Part shown: one piece after another, positions 27,977-38,081 of the stretch
How the letters are laid out: every line of letters starts with the position of its first letter
Numbering within the stretch: the stretch's first letter is position 1
Assembly (NCBI GenBank): GCA_963702755.1
Contig: CAVPDZ010000009.1
Span: 868,001 to 932,000 of the forward strand
DNA from: JAJPKK01 sp963702755
GTDB lineage: Bacteria; Pseudomonadota; Alphaproteobacteria; Rhizobiales; Xanthobacteraceae
Direction of reading: 5' to 3'
Length of the DNA stretch: 64,000 nt
The notes under the pieces: generated by a model
Databases searched by the model: none
What the model saw: only the letters and a program-made list of their open reading frames with translations
What the model was told of the DNA's origin: nothing
Made by a program: the position numbers and the translations under genes

Positions 27977-28646
27977 TCAGGCTGCGGCCGGCGCGCGCAG
28001 CACCGCGTACTGCGCGTAGCCGCGGTAGGGGCGGGTGATGACGAGCGCGGTGCCAGAAGGGTGCCGAGCTGCGCTGCGGGCCCGCAGCGCGAGTTCGAGG
28101 TCGTCCACCGGCGTGACGTGAAACTGGGCGAGCCAGGTGCGCAGCAGCCGGCGGAACGTCGCCGGCAAATGCTCCTGGCCGCCGAAATCGACAATGTGCA
28201 GTTCGCCGCCCGGCGGCAGCGCCGCCATCGCAACGTCGAGCGCGCGCCCGCCAATCAGGGATCATCGACAGGCTGTACGACATGAAGATGCGGGCAAATG
28301 CCGTGTCGCCGAACGCGGCAAGGCTCTCGCGTCGCGTTGCGTCGCCTTGTGCGAGGCGGATGCGCCCGGCAAGTCCCGCGCGGGCAACCGAGGTTGCGGC
28401 GGTGGCGAGCATTGCCGTCGAGACGTCGAGGCCGAAGAAACGCGCCTGCGGATAGCGGTGTGCCGCTGCGATCAGGTTGCGACCGGTGCCGCAACCGATT
28501 TCGAGCACGGCATCGCCCGGGCGGGGTCGCAGGCTCGCGATCATCGGGTCGCGGCCCAGCAGGTAATATTTGCGCGTCGCGTTATAGACGTGGCGCTGAT
28601 GCCGGTAGATCCGGTCCATCAGCCCCGCGGCGGCGACAGTCGTCAT
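27977..28646 (-). pseudogene. btaB: Diacylglyceryl-homoserine N-methyltransferase BtaB, frameshifted
   Basis: Corrected length is 222 residues. BtaB methylates diacylglyceryl-homoserine three times, using S-adenosylmethionine, to make the betaine lipid DGTS. The family N-terminus DRIYRHQRHVYNATRKYYL and the SAM motif VLEIGCGTGRN are present, followed by SYSLSMIPDW. One extra base near 28245 shifts the frame; the rest continues as DVAMAALPPGGELHIVDFGG to RAPAAA. The ATG at 28646 overlaps the btaA stop by ATGA. The pair forms a two-gene operon. Confidence 0.85.
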
Positions 28647-29864
28647 GCGTCGAGCACGTAGAGGTGGAACCCGCCGTAGATCGCGGAGCGGTCGCGCTTC
28701 GAGAGGTCCTGCGATTTCTCCGCCTCGTAACGCCATCGCCGCAGCACGGCGTCGTCGACACGCCCCGGCAGCAAGCTCGGCGCCGCGGCGGTGCGGAAGA
28801 TCACGCGCGCGCCCGGCCGTGCGGTGCGGGTGATCTCGCGCCACAGATCGTTGAGCTGGACGGTCCGACATCCAGTCCTGGGCATCGAGCAGCACGTAGC
28901 GATCGAGCGAGCGATCGGGGCGGCTCGCGAGATATTCGGTGAACGAGCGGTTGAGCACTTCGACGCGGTCGGCGCGCGAACGGATGGCATCGAAATGGGT
29001 GCGCATCAGATAGGGCGGCAACGGCCCGTCGGCGCGCTCCGCATAGGCGCGGCCGAACGCCTGCCAGGCGAAATAATTTTCGTCGAGCGAAAATCCGCAG
29101 GAGAGCCGCTCGACCCGCTCGCGCAGCACGGATGCCATCTCGGGTGCGCCGGCGCCGAGCGAGGCATATTGCGCCGGCGGAATGCCGAGGCCGTAGAGCG
29201 AGAGCCGGTTCGCGGTTGCCCAGCGCACCAGCGGCTTGGAGAACAGCGGCTCGATCGAGGTCTCGAAGAATGCCCGCTGCTCGTCGAGCGAGCGCGCGCG
29301 CAGAATGTGGCTCAAGTCGACGCCGTGGACGCGCGCGACCAGATGGCTCATCCCGATGGCGTGGCCCAGCAGGCCATGGCGGTAGACGTTCCGGGTGAAC
29401 ATCGAGATGCGGCGGCGTCCGAAACCGGCGGCGCTGCGCGCCTCCCAATAGGCGCGGGTCTCGCGGTCGAGATGCGGCGCGAGGAAACGCCAATAGGCCG
29501 CGATGTTGTCGGCTTCGTCGGCGGCGCCGAAGAAACGATAGAACGCCTGCCACGACGGCAGATTTTGCGCGGCCGCAAGCTTGAGGCGGGCAAGCGCCAC
29601 ATGGGCGCGGGCGAGATCGAGAGCCGTGATCCGGCCCGGATCGGCGATCAGATAGGACAGGATGTTGCAGCCGCCCGACGCGATTGCCACGACGTGGCAG
29701 TCCGGCGTCAGCGCCAGCGCTTCCATGTCGACCTCGGGGTCTTCCCATATCTGCGGGTAGACGAGCCCCTTGAAGGCGAAGGTGAAGAGGATTTCGAGGA
29801 GGCCGGCGGTGGACAGCGCGCGATTGCGTCGCACTGCCTGGTTGAGGCGCCGGCGCGCCGCCAT
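28643..29864 (-). pseudogene. btaA: S-adenosylmethionine:diacylglycerol 3-amino-3-carboxypropyltransferase BtaA, frameshifted
   Basis: Corrected length is 406 residues, normal for BtaA (DUF3419). BtaA moves the aminocarboxypropyl group of S-adenosylmethionine to diacylglycerol, the first step of DGTS betaine-lipid synthesis at the inner membrane. Family blocks include LVYPQIWEDPEVDMEALAL, IASGGCNILSYL and RHGLLGHAIG. One extra c near 28865 moves the tail (VQLNDLWREITRTARPGAR to LYVLDA) into another frame. Upstream are possible Pho boxes (29940-29996), fitting the known induction of DGTS by phosphate starvation. Confidence 0.87.
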
Positions 29865-29939
29865 TTTAGTGCCCGGACTCAAAGCGTTTCCCCGTGAGCG
29901 GCAGGCCGCGAATCGAGGCGGGATTAAGCATCGCTGCGC

Positions 29940-29957
29940 ATGTAGGTTTGATGACGG
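29940..29957 (-). promoter_or_regulatory. Candidate Pho box facing btaA
   Basis: On the minus strand the sequence CCGTCAT-CAAA-CCTACAT has the 7-4-7 layout of PhoB sites (consensus CTGTCAT-N4-CTGTCAT). It matches 6 of 7 in the first half and 4 of 7 in the second. It lies about 76-93 bases before the btaA ATG. Suggestive only. Confidence 0.3.
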
Positions 29958-29978
29958 TTCGCCCGCTGCCACGGAACG

Positions 29979-29996
29979 TTGTCGCATTCCTGTCGC
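29979..29996 (+). promoter_or_regulatory. Candidate Pho box facing the MprF-like gene
   Basis: TTGTCGC-ATTC-CTGTCGC is a direct repeat with 7-4-7 spacing and two TGTC cores. It lies about 105 bases before the TTG start at 30102, in the rightward orientation. Suggestive only. Confidence 0.3.
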
Positions 29997-30101
29997 TTGA
30001 GGTGGCGTAAATCACGCGGCGCCGGCTGACAATTCGCAAGTAATTACAGCGATCACCAGCAATTTCGCCGTCTTGTTTCACCTTCTTCGGGGCGGTGACG
30101 T

Positions 30102-31356
30102 TTGGCTTTTCGACTTTTGCACAAGGCCAGGGCGCTCACGACCCGCTTCCAATGGAACTGGATCGGCTTCGCACTCAGCTCGATAGTCGTCGTGGTGTCG
30201 ATCCTGGTGCTGGTGCACATTCTCGCCGGCATCAATCCGGCGAAGGTATGGGCGCATGTGCAGGCGATGCCCGCAGGCAATATCGCCCGCGCGGTGCTCT
30301 TCATCGCCGCCGCTTACGCGACACTGACCTGCTACGATCTCTTCGCGCTGCGCACCATCGGGATTCGTCACGTGCCTTATCGGGTGGCTGCGTTCGCAAG
30401 TTTCACGAGCTATGCGATCGGCCACAACATCGGCGCGACCGCGTTTTCGGGCGGCGCCATCCGCTACCGCATCTACTCGCAGTTCGGCCTCACGGTCGTT
30501 GACGTCGCCAAGGTCTGCTTCCTCACCGGACTGACCTTCTGGCTCGGCAATCTCGCGGTGCTCGGAACCGGGATGATCTATCATCCGGACGCACCCGCCC
30601 GCATCCTCGAGTTGCCGCCCGATTTTGTGCGCGCAGCTTGGCATCGCAGCCCTGGTGCTGCTCGTCGTCTATGTGGCATATGCGGCGCGCAGTCAGCGTT
30701 CGATCGGCATCAAGGATTGGCGCGTCAATTTGCCGAGCGGCCGCTCGACCCTGATCCAAGTCGGCATTGCGGTCGCCGACCTCGGCTGCTCGTCGCTCGC
30801 GATGTGGAGCTTGATGCCGGCCGCCTCCAACGGCGCCACCGGCGTCGACGGGTTTTTTACCGTGGCGGTCGCGTTCATCTCGGCGACGCTGCTTGGCTTT
30901 GCGAGCCACGCGCCAGGCTCGCTTGGCGTGTTCGACGCCGCCATGCTGCTGGCGCTGCCGCAGATCGGCAAGGAGGAACTCGTCGCCGGCCTGCTCTTGT
31001 TCCGCGCGCTCTATTTCATGGTGCCGTTTGCGGTTGCGCTCCTCACCATGGGTTTCTGGGAGGCGTCGCATATGTTCCGCCGCGGGTCTTCGCAAAGCAA
31101 TTTCGGTCTCGATGTAGCCCGGATGAGCGAAGCGACATCCGGGATTAGCCTCGCCAGCTATGACGTCGCCCCGGATATCGCGGAGCCTGTCATCGGGCCC
31201 GCCGGAGGCGGGACCCGTTGGCTCATCCGGGCTACGTGTAATCCTCATAGCTTGCCCTTGACTCCATTGACCTCCTTTGATGGCGCGCGATATCAGCGGG
31301 CGGCAACGCCGTGCCGCCGGGGATCGTTTTTAATCAATCAAGGACAGCGTGATTAG
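30102..31356 (+). pseudogene. MprF N-terminal-like (lysylphosphatidylglycerol synthase TM/flippase-type) membrane protein, frameshifted
   Basis: A polytopic membrane protein related to the flippase half of MprF (UPF0104 type), without the aminoacyl-transferase domain. The N-terminal part (NWIGFALSSIVVVVSILVLV, then FTSYAIGHNIGATAFSGGAI and RYRIYSQFGL) reads from a TTG at 30102. One extra base near 30632 shifts the frame to LGIAALVLLVVYVAYAARS. The conserved SHAPGSLGVFDAAMLLALP block follows. The C-terminal frame runs into the repeat at 31114-31235 and stops only at 31356, so the natural end is unclear. It is divergent from btaA, pointing to a role in membrane lipid transport. Confidence 0.72.
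31114..31235. repeat. Palindromic repeat, family 7 (GTAGCCCGGATGAGC...GCTCATCCGGGCTAC)
   Basis: About 122 bases with complementary ends and inner GCCCGCCGGAGGCGGGAC hairpin. A half copy lies at 48040-48072. It overlaps the 3' end of the MprF-like reading frame. Confidence 0.9.
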
Positions 31357-31359
31357 TTG

Positions 31360-32817
31360 ATGGACAAACCCGCCCGGCCCAGTCCGGTGATCGCGCTTCT
31401 CGTCGCCGGCGCGCTGTTCATGGAGCAGCTCGACGGCACGGTGATCGCGACCGCACTGCCGCAGATGGCCCAATCCTTCGGCGTTGCAGCGGTCGACGTC
31501 AACATCGGCATCTCGGCTTATCTCCTCACCGTCGCGGTGTTCATTCCGGCAAGCGGCTGGGTCACCGATCGGTTCGGCGCCCGCACCGTCTTCGCGAGCG
31601 CGATCGCGGCGTTCACCCTGTCCTCGGTGCTGTGCGCCATGAGCGGCTCGCTCACGGTCTTTACGCTCGCGCGCATCGCGCAGGGCGTCGGCGGCGCCAT
31701 GATGGTGCCGGTCGGCCGGCTGATCGTGCTGCGCACGACCGAGAAGGAATATCTGATCCGGGCGATCGCCTTGCTGACCTGGCCTGCGCTGGCCGCGCCG
31801 GTGCTCGGGCCGCCGCTCGGCGGTTTCATCACGACCTACAGCTCATGGCCCTGGATTTTCCTGCTCAACGTTCCGCTCGGGCTCATCGGACTGGGGCTCG
31901 CGATCGTGCTGATCCCGAACACGCGCGGCGAGGCGAAAGGCCGGTTCGACTGGACCGGATTCCTCCTCGCCGGGCTCGCGAGCTTCGGGGTGATGTATAG
32001 CCTTGAGACGTTCGCGCGTAATCGCCTCGATTGGTTCATCACACTTCCGCTCTTCGCTTTGAGCATTGCCGCCGGGGTCTACGCGGTGCGCTACGCATTG
32101 CGCGCTGCCCATCCGCTGATCGATCTCTCGCCGTTTCGCGTCCCGAGCTTTGCGATCACGGTCACCGGCGGCGTTGCGTTCCGCACGGCGATCAGCGCGG
32201 CGCCGTTCCTGTTGCCGCTGATGTTCCAGCTCGGCTTCGGCTTCGACCCGTTCTACTCCGGCCTGCTGCTGCTCGGCGTGTTCGCCGGCAATCTCGGCAT
32301 GAAGCCGGCCACCAACCTCGTGCTCGGCAGGTTCGGCTTCCGCCCGACGTTGATCTGGAACGGCCTTCTTGCCGTCGCGACCGTTTTCGCCTGCGGATTC
32401 ATCACCGCCACGACGCCGGTGATCGTCATCCTGGCGCTCCTTTTCGCGAGCGGGCTCACCCGGTCGATGGAGTTCACCACGATCAATGCGCTGAGCTTCG
32501 GCGATCTCGATCACGCCCGCATGAGCGGCGCCAACACGCTGTTCAGCATGCTGCAGCAGATGGGAAATGCTTTGGGCGTTGCCGGCGGCGCGATCCTGCT
32601 GCGCATGGCCGCGCTGACCCATGGCGGCGAAGCCGGCGCGACCGTCAGCGATTTCCACATGGCGTTCTGGGGCGTCGCGCTCATCGGCTTCGCCGGCATC
32701 TGGCACTTCCGCCGTCTGCCGGTCGAAGCCGGCGCCTCGCTGCAGGCGAAGAAAGCGCCTGCACCCTCCCCTGAAGGGGGAGGGTCGGATCGCCAACGGC
32801 GATCCGGGGTGGGGTGA
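31360..32817 (+). CDS. MFS transporter, DHA2 (EmrB/QacA) drug:H+ antiporter type
   Basis: A 485-residue, 14-segment exporter. The DHA2 N-terminus MEQLDGTVIATALPQMAQSF, motif A (GWVTDRFGARTVF) and motif C-like GPPLGGFITTY are intact. It probably exports toxic or lipophilic compounds by proton antiport. I chose the ATG at 31360; a TTG three bases earlier is also in frame. The last roughly 18 residues (from PSPEGGG) are encoded by the palindromic repeat at 32764, so the natural C-terminus has been extended or replaced by the element. Confidence 0.87.
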   Translation: MDKPARPSPVIALLVAGALFMEQLDGTVIATALPQMAQSFGVAAVDVNIGISAYLLTVAVFIPASGWVTDRFGARTVFASAIAAFTLSSVLCAMSGSLTVFTLARIAQGVGGAMMVPVGRLIVLRTTEKEYLIRAIALLTWPALAAPVLGPPLGGFITTYSSWPWIFLLNVPLGLIGLGLAIVLIPNTRGEAKGRFDWTGFLLAGLASFGVMYSLETFARNRLDWFITLPLFALSIAAGVYAVRYALRAAHPLIDLSPFRVPSFAITVTGGVAFRTAISAAPFLLPLMFQLGFGFDPFYSGLLLLGVFAGNLGMKPATNLVLGRFGFRPTLIWNGLLAVATVFACGFITATTPVIVILALLFASGLTRSMEFTTINALSFGDLDHARMSGANTLFSMLQQMGNALGVAGGAILLRMAALTHGGEAGATVSDFHMAFWGVALIGFAGIWHFRRLPVEAGASLQAKKAPAPSPEGGGSDRQRRSGVG

Positions 32818-32971
32818 CAGCGCTTCAGCAAATAGGGCGCAGCGGACGTGTGTGCAGTGTGCTGCGCAGGGCCCGCGCGTGCTGCACGGCGGACGCGCGT
32901 GCTGCAGCGCTGTCACCCCCTCCCGCGACCGCCTTGCGGCGGTCGCGACCTCCCCCCTCCAGGGGGAGGTG
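32764..32971. repeat. Large composite palindromic repeat, family 6 (CCTCCCC...GGGGAGG)
   Basis: About 208 bases. The ends read CCCTCCCCTGAAGGGGGAGG and ACCTCCCCCCTCCAGGGGGA. Inner arms GGATCGCCAACGGCGATCC and GCGACCGCCTTGCGGCGGTC are also palindromic. Other copies: 38968-39075, 53422-53579, 55008-55213. It overlaps the 3' ends of two convergent reading frames. Confidence 0.9.
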
Positions 32972-35221
32972 AAGTGTTACGCGCCGCAGCGCGCCGCGGA
33001 CGCGCTCGGGTGCGAACGGCAGTTCGCGCAGGCGCACGCCGGTGAGCTTGGCGATGGCGTTGCCGACGGCGCAGGCGACGAGCGGGAGCCCGTCCTCGCC
33101 GGCACCGGTCGGCGGATTGTCGGTCGACACCACCTGGATCTGGATGTTGGGGACATCCGACATCCGCGCCACCTCGTAGTCGTTGAAGTTCGACTAAGGA
33201 CGCGGCCATCGCGGATGGTGATCTTCTCCCGCAACACGTGGCCGAGACCGTAGACGATCGACCCCTCGGTCTGCGCCGCGAGGTTGCGCGGCTGCACCGC
33301 GATGCCGGCGTCGATCGCGACCCAGAAATTGTGGACCTTGATCTTGCCGGTCTCGCGATTGACCGAGACCTCGGCAACACCCGCCGACAAGGTCTCGTCC
33401 TTCTCCATGAACGACACGCCGAGCGCGCGCCCCTCGCGCGGCTTCGTCCAGTCCGACATCGCCGCGACCGTGCGCAACAGGTGCTGCGCCCGAGGAACGC
33501 CCTCGGACAGCGCGAGGCGGAACGCAATCGGATCCTTGCCTTCCGCGGCCGCGATCTCGTCGAGGAAGCTTTCCGCGGCAAAGGCGTTGTGGCCGTTGCC
33601 GATGCCGCGCCACGGCGACAGCCGCGCCTTGCCCGGCACGACCACGTGCTCCGCAAGCTTGTTGGCCGTCGGATATTCCGGGACCGGCGAGCCTTTCATG
33701 ACGATGAGGTCTTGCTTGGGCGGTGGGGAGCCGGCGCTTGCCGCCATATAGGCGACCGCCGACTTCGACACCACGCGGTGGTGCCAGGCAACGAGCTTGC
33801 CGGCCGCGTCGAAGCCTGCCTCGATGTGATGCGCCGTCATCGGTCGGAACTTGCCGCCGGCGATGTCGTCCTCGCGCGAACCAGAGCGAGCTTCACCGGC
33901 TTGCCTGCTGCTTTCGACAGGAGGCACCGCATCGAGTACGACCTCTCTGCGAGCCGCGCCGGCCGTAGCCGCCGCCCAGGAAATGCTGGTGCAGCGTGAT
34001 TTTGCTGCGGTCGATGTCGAAGGAGGCGGGCGACCTGCGCGTGGCAGGCCGTCGGCCTCTTGGGTGCCGGCCCAGATCTCCACCGATTGCCGTCGGGCGC
34101 GACCGTCGGCGGTGGCGTTCAGCGGCTCCATCTGAGCGTGATAGACGTAGCGGGTGCGGTAGTCGCCGCGGAACACCTTGGCCGCTTTTGCCCATGGTGC
34201 CGCGCGCGTCGCCGACGCTCCAGAACGGCACGCCTTCCTGGCCGAGGTTGCGGCCGATCGCTGCCAATTCATCGAGCTCCGCGCTCGCTGTCGTGATGCG
34301 CACCGGGCGCGTCGCTCCAGGTGACCTTGAGCAGGTTCTTCGCTCGCCTGGGTCGCCTCGACCAGCTTCGTCGCCGATGACGCCGACGCCTTCCGGCAGT
34401 CTTGACGATGTCGGTCACGCCCGCGGACCTTGCGGGCACGCGCGTCATCGATCGTGACAGGCTGCGCCGCCAGGGTAGGGCGATTGCCAGGACCGCGGCA
34501 TAGACCATGCCGTCGACCTGCGCGTCCATGGCGTATTTGCGCGGCACCCCCTGACCTTGAGCGGCACGTCGACGCGGGACACGTCCTTGCCGATGAGCCG
34601 GAATTGCGATGCCGGCTTGAGGTCCTTGTCCTCGATCTTCGGCAATTCGGCCGGCGCCTTCGCGAACCCCGCGATCTCGCCGTACGAAATGCGGCGGCCG
34701 GTTGACGGCATGAACCGACGATGCTGGGCTCGGTCGAAAGCTACTGGACGGCGGGCACGTTCCATTTGCGCGGCGACCGCATCGATCAGGACGCGGCGCG
34801 CCTGGCGCCGGCGATGCGCATCGCTTTGAAAATAGCCGCGGACGGCCGGCTGCTCGCGGAGTGTCTGGAAGACGCCGTTGTACCCCGGATTGCCGTAATT
34901 TCTTCTCGTTCCATTCCGGCGGCGTGATCGGGCGAACCTTCGACCAGTCGGCGTCGAATTCGTCGGCGAAAACGGCCGGCAGCGTCGTGAGACGTGCCCT
35001 GGCCCATTTCGGCCGCGGGCGACACGATGGTGATGGTGCCGTCCGGTCGCGATCCGAAACCCACACATTGGGCGAAGGCTGCGCGTCGGCGCGCGCCTCG
35101 GCCTGCCAGCCCGCCGATCAGCGCCAGCCGGATCGGGCGTGACGGTCAGCGCAAGGCGTAAGACCGCGGCGCCCCGGAAAAGATCGCGGCGGCTGAGTTC
35201 GCTCATGACTTTGCGTGACAT
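32825..35221 (-). pseudogene. Xanthine-oxidase-family molybdenum hydroxylase large subunit (IorB/isoquinoline 1-oxidoreductase-like), many frameshifts
   Basis: The Mo-cofactor subunit of a two-subunit hydroxylase. It has a Tat-type start (SELSRRDLFRGAAVL) and, from 33890 down to 33190, a long intact block with MTAHHIEAGFDAAGKLVAWH, SPWRGIGNGHNAFAAESFLD and GSIVYGLGHVLREKI. The tail SNFNDYEVARMSDVPNIQI follows in another frame. Between 33.9 and 35.15 kb the frame changes every 50-150 bases; pieces such as DADWSKVRPITPPEWNEKK, RISYGEIAGFAKAPAELPK and RKYAMDAQVDGMVYAAVL are conserved. The ATG at 35221 has GGAGG seven bases upstream. The last residues come from repeat family 6. Substrates in this family are N-heterocycles or aldehydes. 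Confidence 0.75.
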
Positions 35222-35224
35222 GGC

Positions 35225-35679
35225 TTAGCCCTCCCCGCGCCGCGCGCTGGATGGCGCTGATGATTTTCAGGTAGGTGCCGCAGCGGCAGACGTTGCCGTC
35301 CATGTGCTCGACGATCTCTTCGCGCGACGGACTTTTGTTGTGCGCGATGAGCGTTGCGGCCTGCATGATCTGGCCGGACTGGCAGTAGCCGCATTGCGGC
35401 ACCTGCTCGGCAACCCAGGCCTTCTGCAACGGATGGCTGCCGTCAGCCGACAGCCCTTCGATGGTGGTGATCGATTTGCCCTCGACGAGCGAGACCGGCG
35501 TGGAGCAGGAGCGCACCGCTTCGCCGTCCACATGCACGGTGCAGGCGCCGCACGGCGGCGATCCCGCAGCCGAACTTGGTGCCCGTGAGCTTGAGGTGCT
35601 CGCGCAGCACCCACAGGAGCGGCGTATTGCCGTCGACGCCGACCTCGCGGCGCACTCCGTTGACCGTTATGGCGACCAT
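35225..35679 (-). pseudogene. 2Fe-2S subunit of xanthine-oxidase-family hydroxylase (IorA-like), two frameshifts
   Basis: Corrected length is 150 residues. It carries the plant-ferredoxin-type cluster ligands GTKFGCG...CGACTVHVDG and the second cluster motifs CGYCQSGQIMQAATL and CRCGTYLKI, so it would relay electrons from the Mo site. The ATG at 35679 follows GGAGG. Extra bases near 35560 and 35240 break the frame; once removed, the TAA at 35225-35227 lies just before the start of the large-subunit gene. Together they form an IorAB-like operon. Confidence 0.8.
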
Positions 35680-35905
35680 GCGTTTCCTCCGTTTTGCCGT
35701 GAATTTTGCGCGGACCCGGAGAGACTGATCGCCCGGGCGCGATGGGGATCGAAATGCCCAGTACTTATGCGCAGAGCTTATACGATTTGCCGCAGGCCTC
35801 AAGGACGGTGCTTATGCACCGCACCTCCTTTTTTGAGGGAGCGTGGGGCGACGACCGTGCGCTGCGCTGCTATTATCGGCGAAATCGCAGAATCAGGGTT
35901 TGACG

Positions 35906-38019
35906 GTGGCGGGTCGCCGCAATCGCGCAATCAACGCTGGCATTTCACGGCGTCATCTCCTTGCAGGATTTGGCGCGAGCGGGTTGGCCGGCGTCGCGAG
36001 GCCCGCGCTGGCCGAGACGGGGCGGATCGAGGTCGGTCCGGCGCTGATCGTGTACGGCAAGACTGGCGCGGAATTCATGCGACTTGTCGCTGAGGCCGCG
36101 CAACATGGCCACGAGATCCGAAGCCTGAGCCTTTACGGCGCGGCATCGAGCCCGCTCTACGCAGCGCTGCTGACAAAGGCGGAAACGCTCGTCACGCAGC
36201 GATGCGCGCCTTCGCTGACCGCGGCGCAGGTGCATGCCGAGGTGGGACGCCAGGCGGCCGAGAATTTCGGTCCGGCGATCGTCGCGGCGACAGGTTCGGC
36301 TGCAAGTCCGACGTTCGCGGTCGTCTTCGAGCCGCAGCAAGCAAAGCCGCTCGTTCGCCTCGATTTGAAATCAGGCGCCGAGAAGGACGCGGCAACGCTG
36401 CAGGGCATGGTGCATCAGGCCAGGCTCAAGGGTTTGATCCTGCGCAGCGTTGCCATCTACGGCAGTGGCACCGAACGTCGCTTCGCCACCATCTGGGGAC
36501 CCAACACCGAGAAGATCGTGTGGGACGCCGACGGGATCGCGGACGACGAGCGGGCTTTTCGCGAGCGTCTCGCCGCGCAGACGGCCAGCTGGTGCCGGCT
36601 CAAATTGCTCGCCGCCGGGCCCGACGGCCGCTTGCTCTCGCTCTATCATCTCGAGGATGACGGTCCTTTGTTGGTGAGCGAGAATCTGACCGCGGAGCGT
36701 TTGCTGCAAGAGACGGAAGCTCAGGCGGCGAAAGGCTTGCAGCCGGTTGCGCTGCAGGCGGTCGGTCGCGACGCCACGTCGGCGCGCTTCAACGTGATCT
36801 TTGCCGGACGCGCGACGCCCGCGCCGCGGCGTTGGACGCCCGCCGGTCCGGCCGCTCAAGCCGCGATCGACGAGGCGATGAAAGGCATCATGACGAATGC
36901 GGCGATCCGCCAGGCGGCGCTCGCGATCGTCAAGGGACCGCGGCTCGTCTTCGCGCGCGGCTATACGTTTGCCGAACCCGATTGGCCGCTCGCTCAGCCG
37001 ACGACCCCGTTTCGCGTCGCGAGCCTGACGAAGACCGTCGCCGCGCTCGCGACCTATCAGCTCATCGAAGCTGGCCGCGTGCGGCTCAGCGACCGCATGC
37101 AGGACATATCTACAGCTGCGCGCGCTGTCGGGCGGGCCGCCCAAGGACCCGCGATTTGGCAAGGTTACGATCGAGCAGCTCCTCGCTCACACGAGCGGGC
37201 TGACGCCGCATGGGGTGCCGTCGGTCGCAGTGCATGAAGCCTGGATCGCGGCAGGGCATCGTCCTTCGCATTTTCCGATCACGCTCGACATGGCGACATC
37301 GTACGTCGCCTCGCAGCCGCTGGTGTCGGAGCCGGGCGCGCATTACGAATACAACAACTGCGCGCATTTCCTGCTTGGCCGTGTCGTCGCGAAACTCCAT
37401 GGCACCGAACATGCCGATTGCTGCACTCGACAAGCATCTGTTCGCGCCGCTCGGCATCACCCGCATCCGGCGGGCGCGCAGCCTCCTGGCGGATCAGCTG
37501 CCGGATGAAGCGCGCTACCGCGTCGCGCTTGATCATGATCACGTCCGCATCCTGCCGCTCGCCCGCAGCGTGATGAGCGATGCGCGACCGCTGGTGCCGG
37601 TCGGTTACGGACACGAGCAGATCGAGATCCACGAGGGCGACAGCGGGCTGTCGGCCGCGATGGTCGATCTCGCGCGGCTCGTCGCGGTGATGATCAGCCG
37701 GCGCGATACGCCGGCGCTTCGCGGCGACACCGTCCGCACCATGCTGGCCAATGCCGCCGCGCGAAAGGGCCACGGGCTCGACGGCGCCAAGGACCACGGC
37801 GACGGTTCGTTCTATGGCTACAAGGCCGGCGTCCTGTCGTCGGCGTGGAGCGCGCTGCAGTTCGACGGCGACCTTGGGTTTGCCGTGGCCTGGTCGGGCG
37901 GCGTTCCGGCGGATGACGTGAAATGGTTTCCGAACCTGCCGCCGGTCATGAACGTCGCCCGGCACGTCGCATGGGGCGACGACCTCTTCCCGCAATTCGG
38001 CATGCCCTCGCTCGGATGA
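35906..38019 (+). pseudogene. Tat-exported serine hydrolase with N-terminal BTRD1-like tandem repeats (polyglycine hydrolase-like), two frameshifts
   Basis: Corrected length is about 703 residues. A Tat leader (SRRHLLAGFGASGLAGVARPA) precedes three repeats of about 80 residues that share a pattern: GHEIRSLSLYGAASSPLYAALLT, GLILRSVAIYGSGTERRFATI, GLQPVALQAVGRDATSARFNV. I take these for the bacterial tandem repeat domain 1 also found in fungal polyglycine hydrolases. A class-C beta-lactamase-like domain follows, with SLTK (SxxK) and YEYNN (YxN). Extra bases near 37112 and 37412 split it. The GTG at 35906 has AGGG upstream. It is divergent from the IorAB-like operon. Confidence 0.72.
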
Positions 38020-38081
38020 CGGTTGCCGGTCGCAGCGATCGAGTTCATCCTCCGTCGCCTTGATTGCGGGACCATCGCGCA

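Noticed and set aside
27291..29987. A single 898-codon open frame on the minus strand
   Set aside because: It only joins pieces of the enamidase-region antisense, btaB and btaA because two frame breaks happen to cancel. The ATGA overlap at 28643-28646 shows two separate genes.
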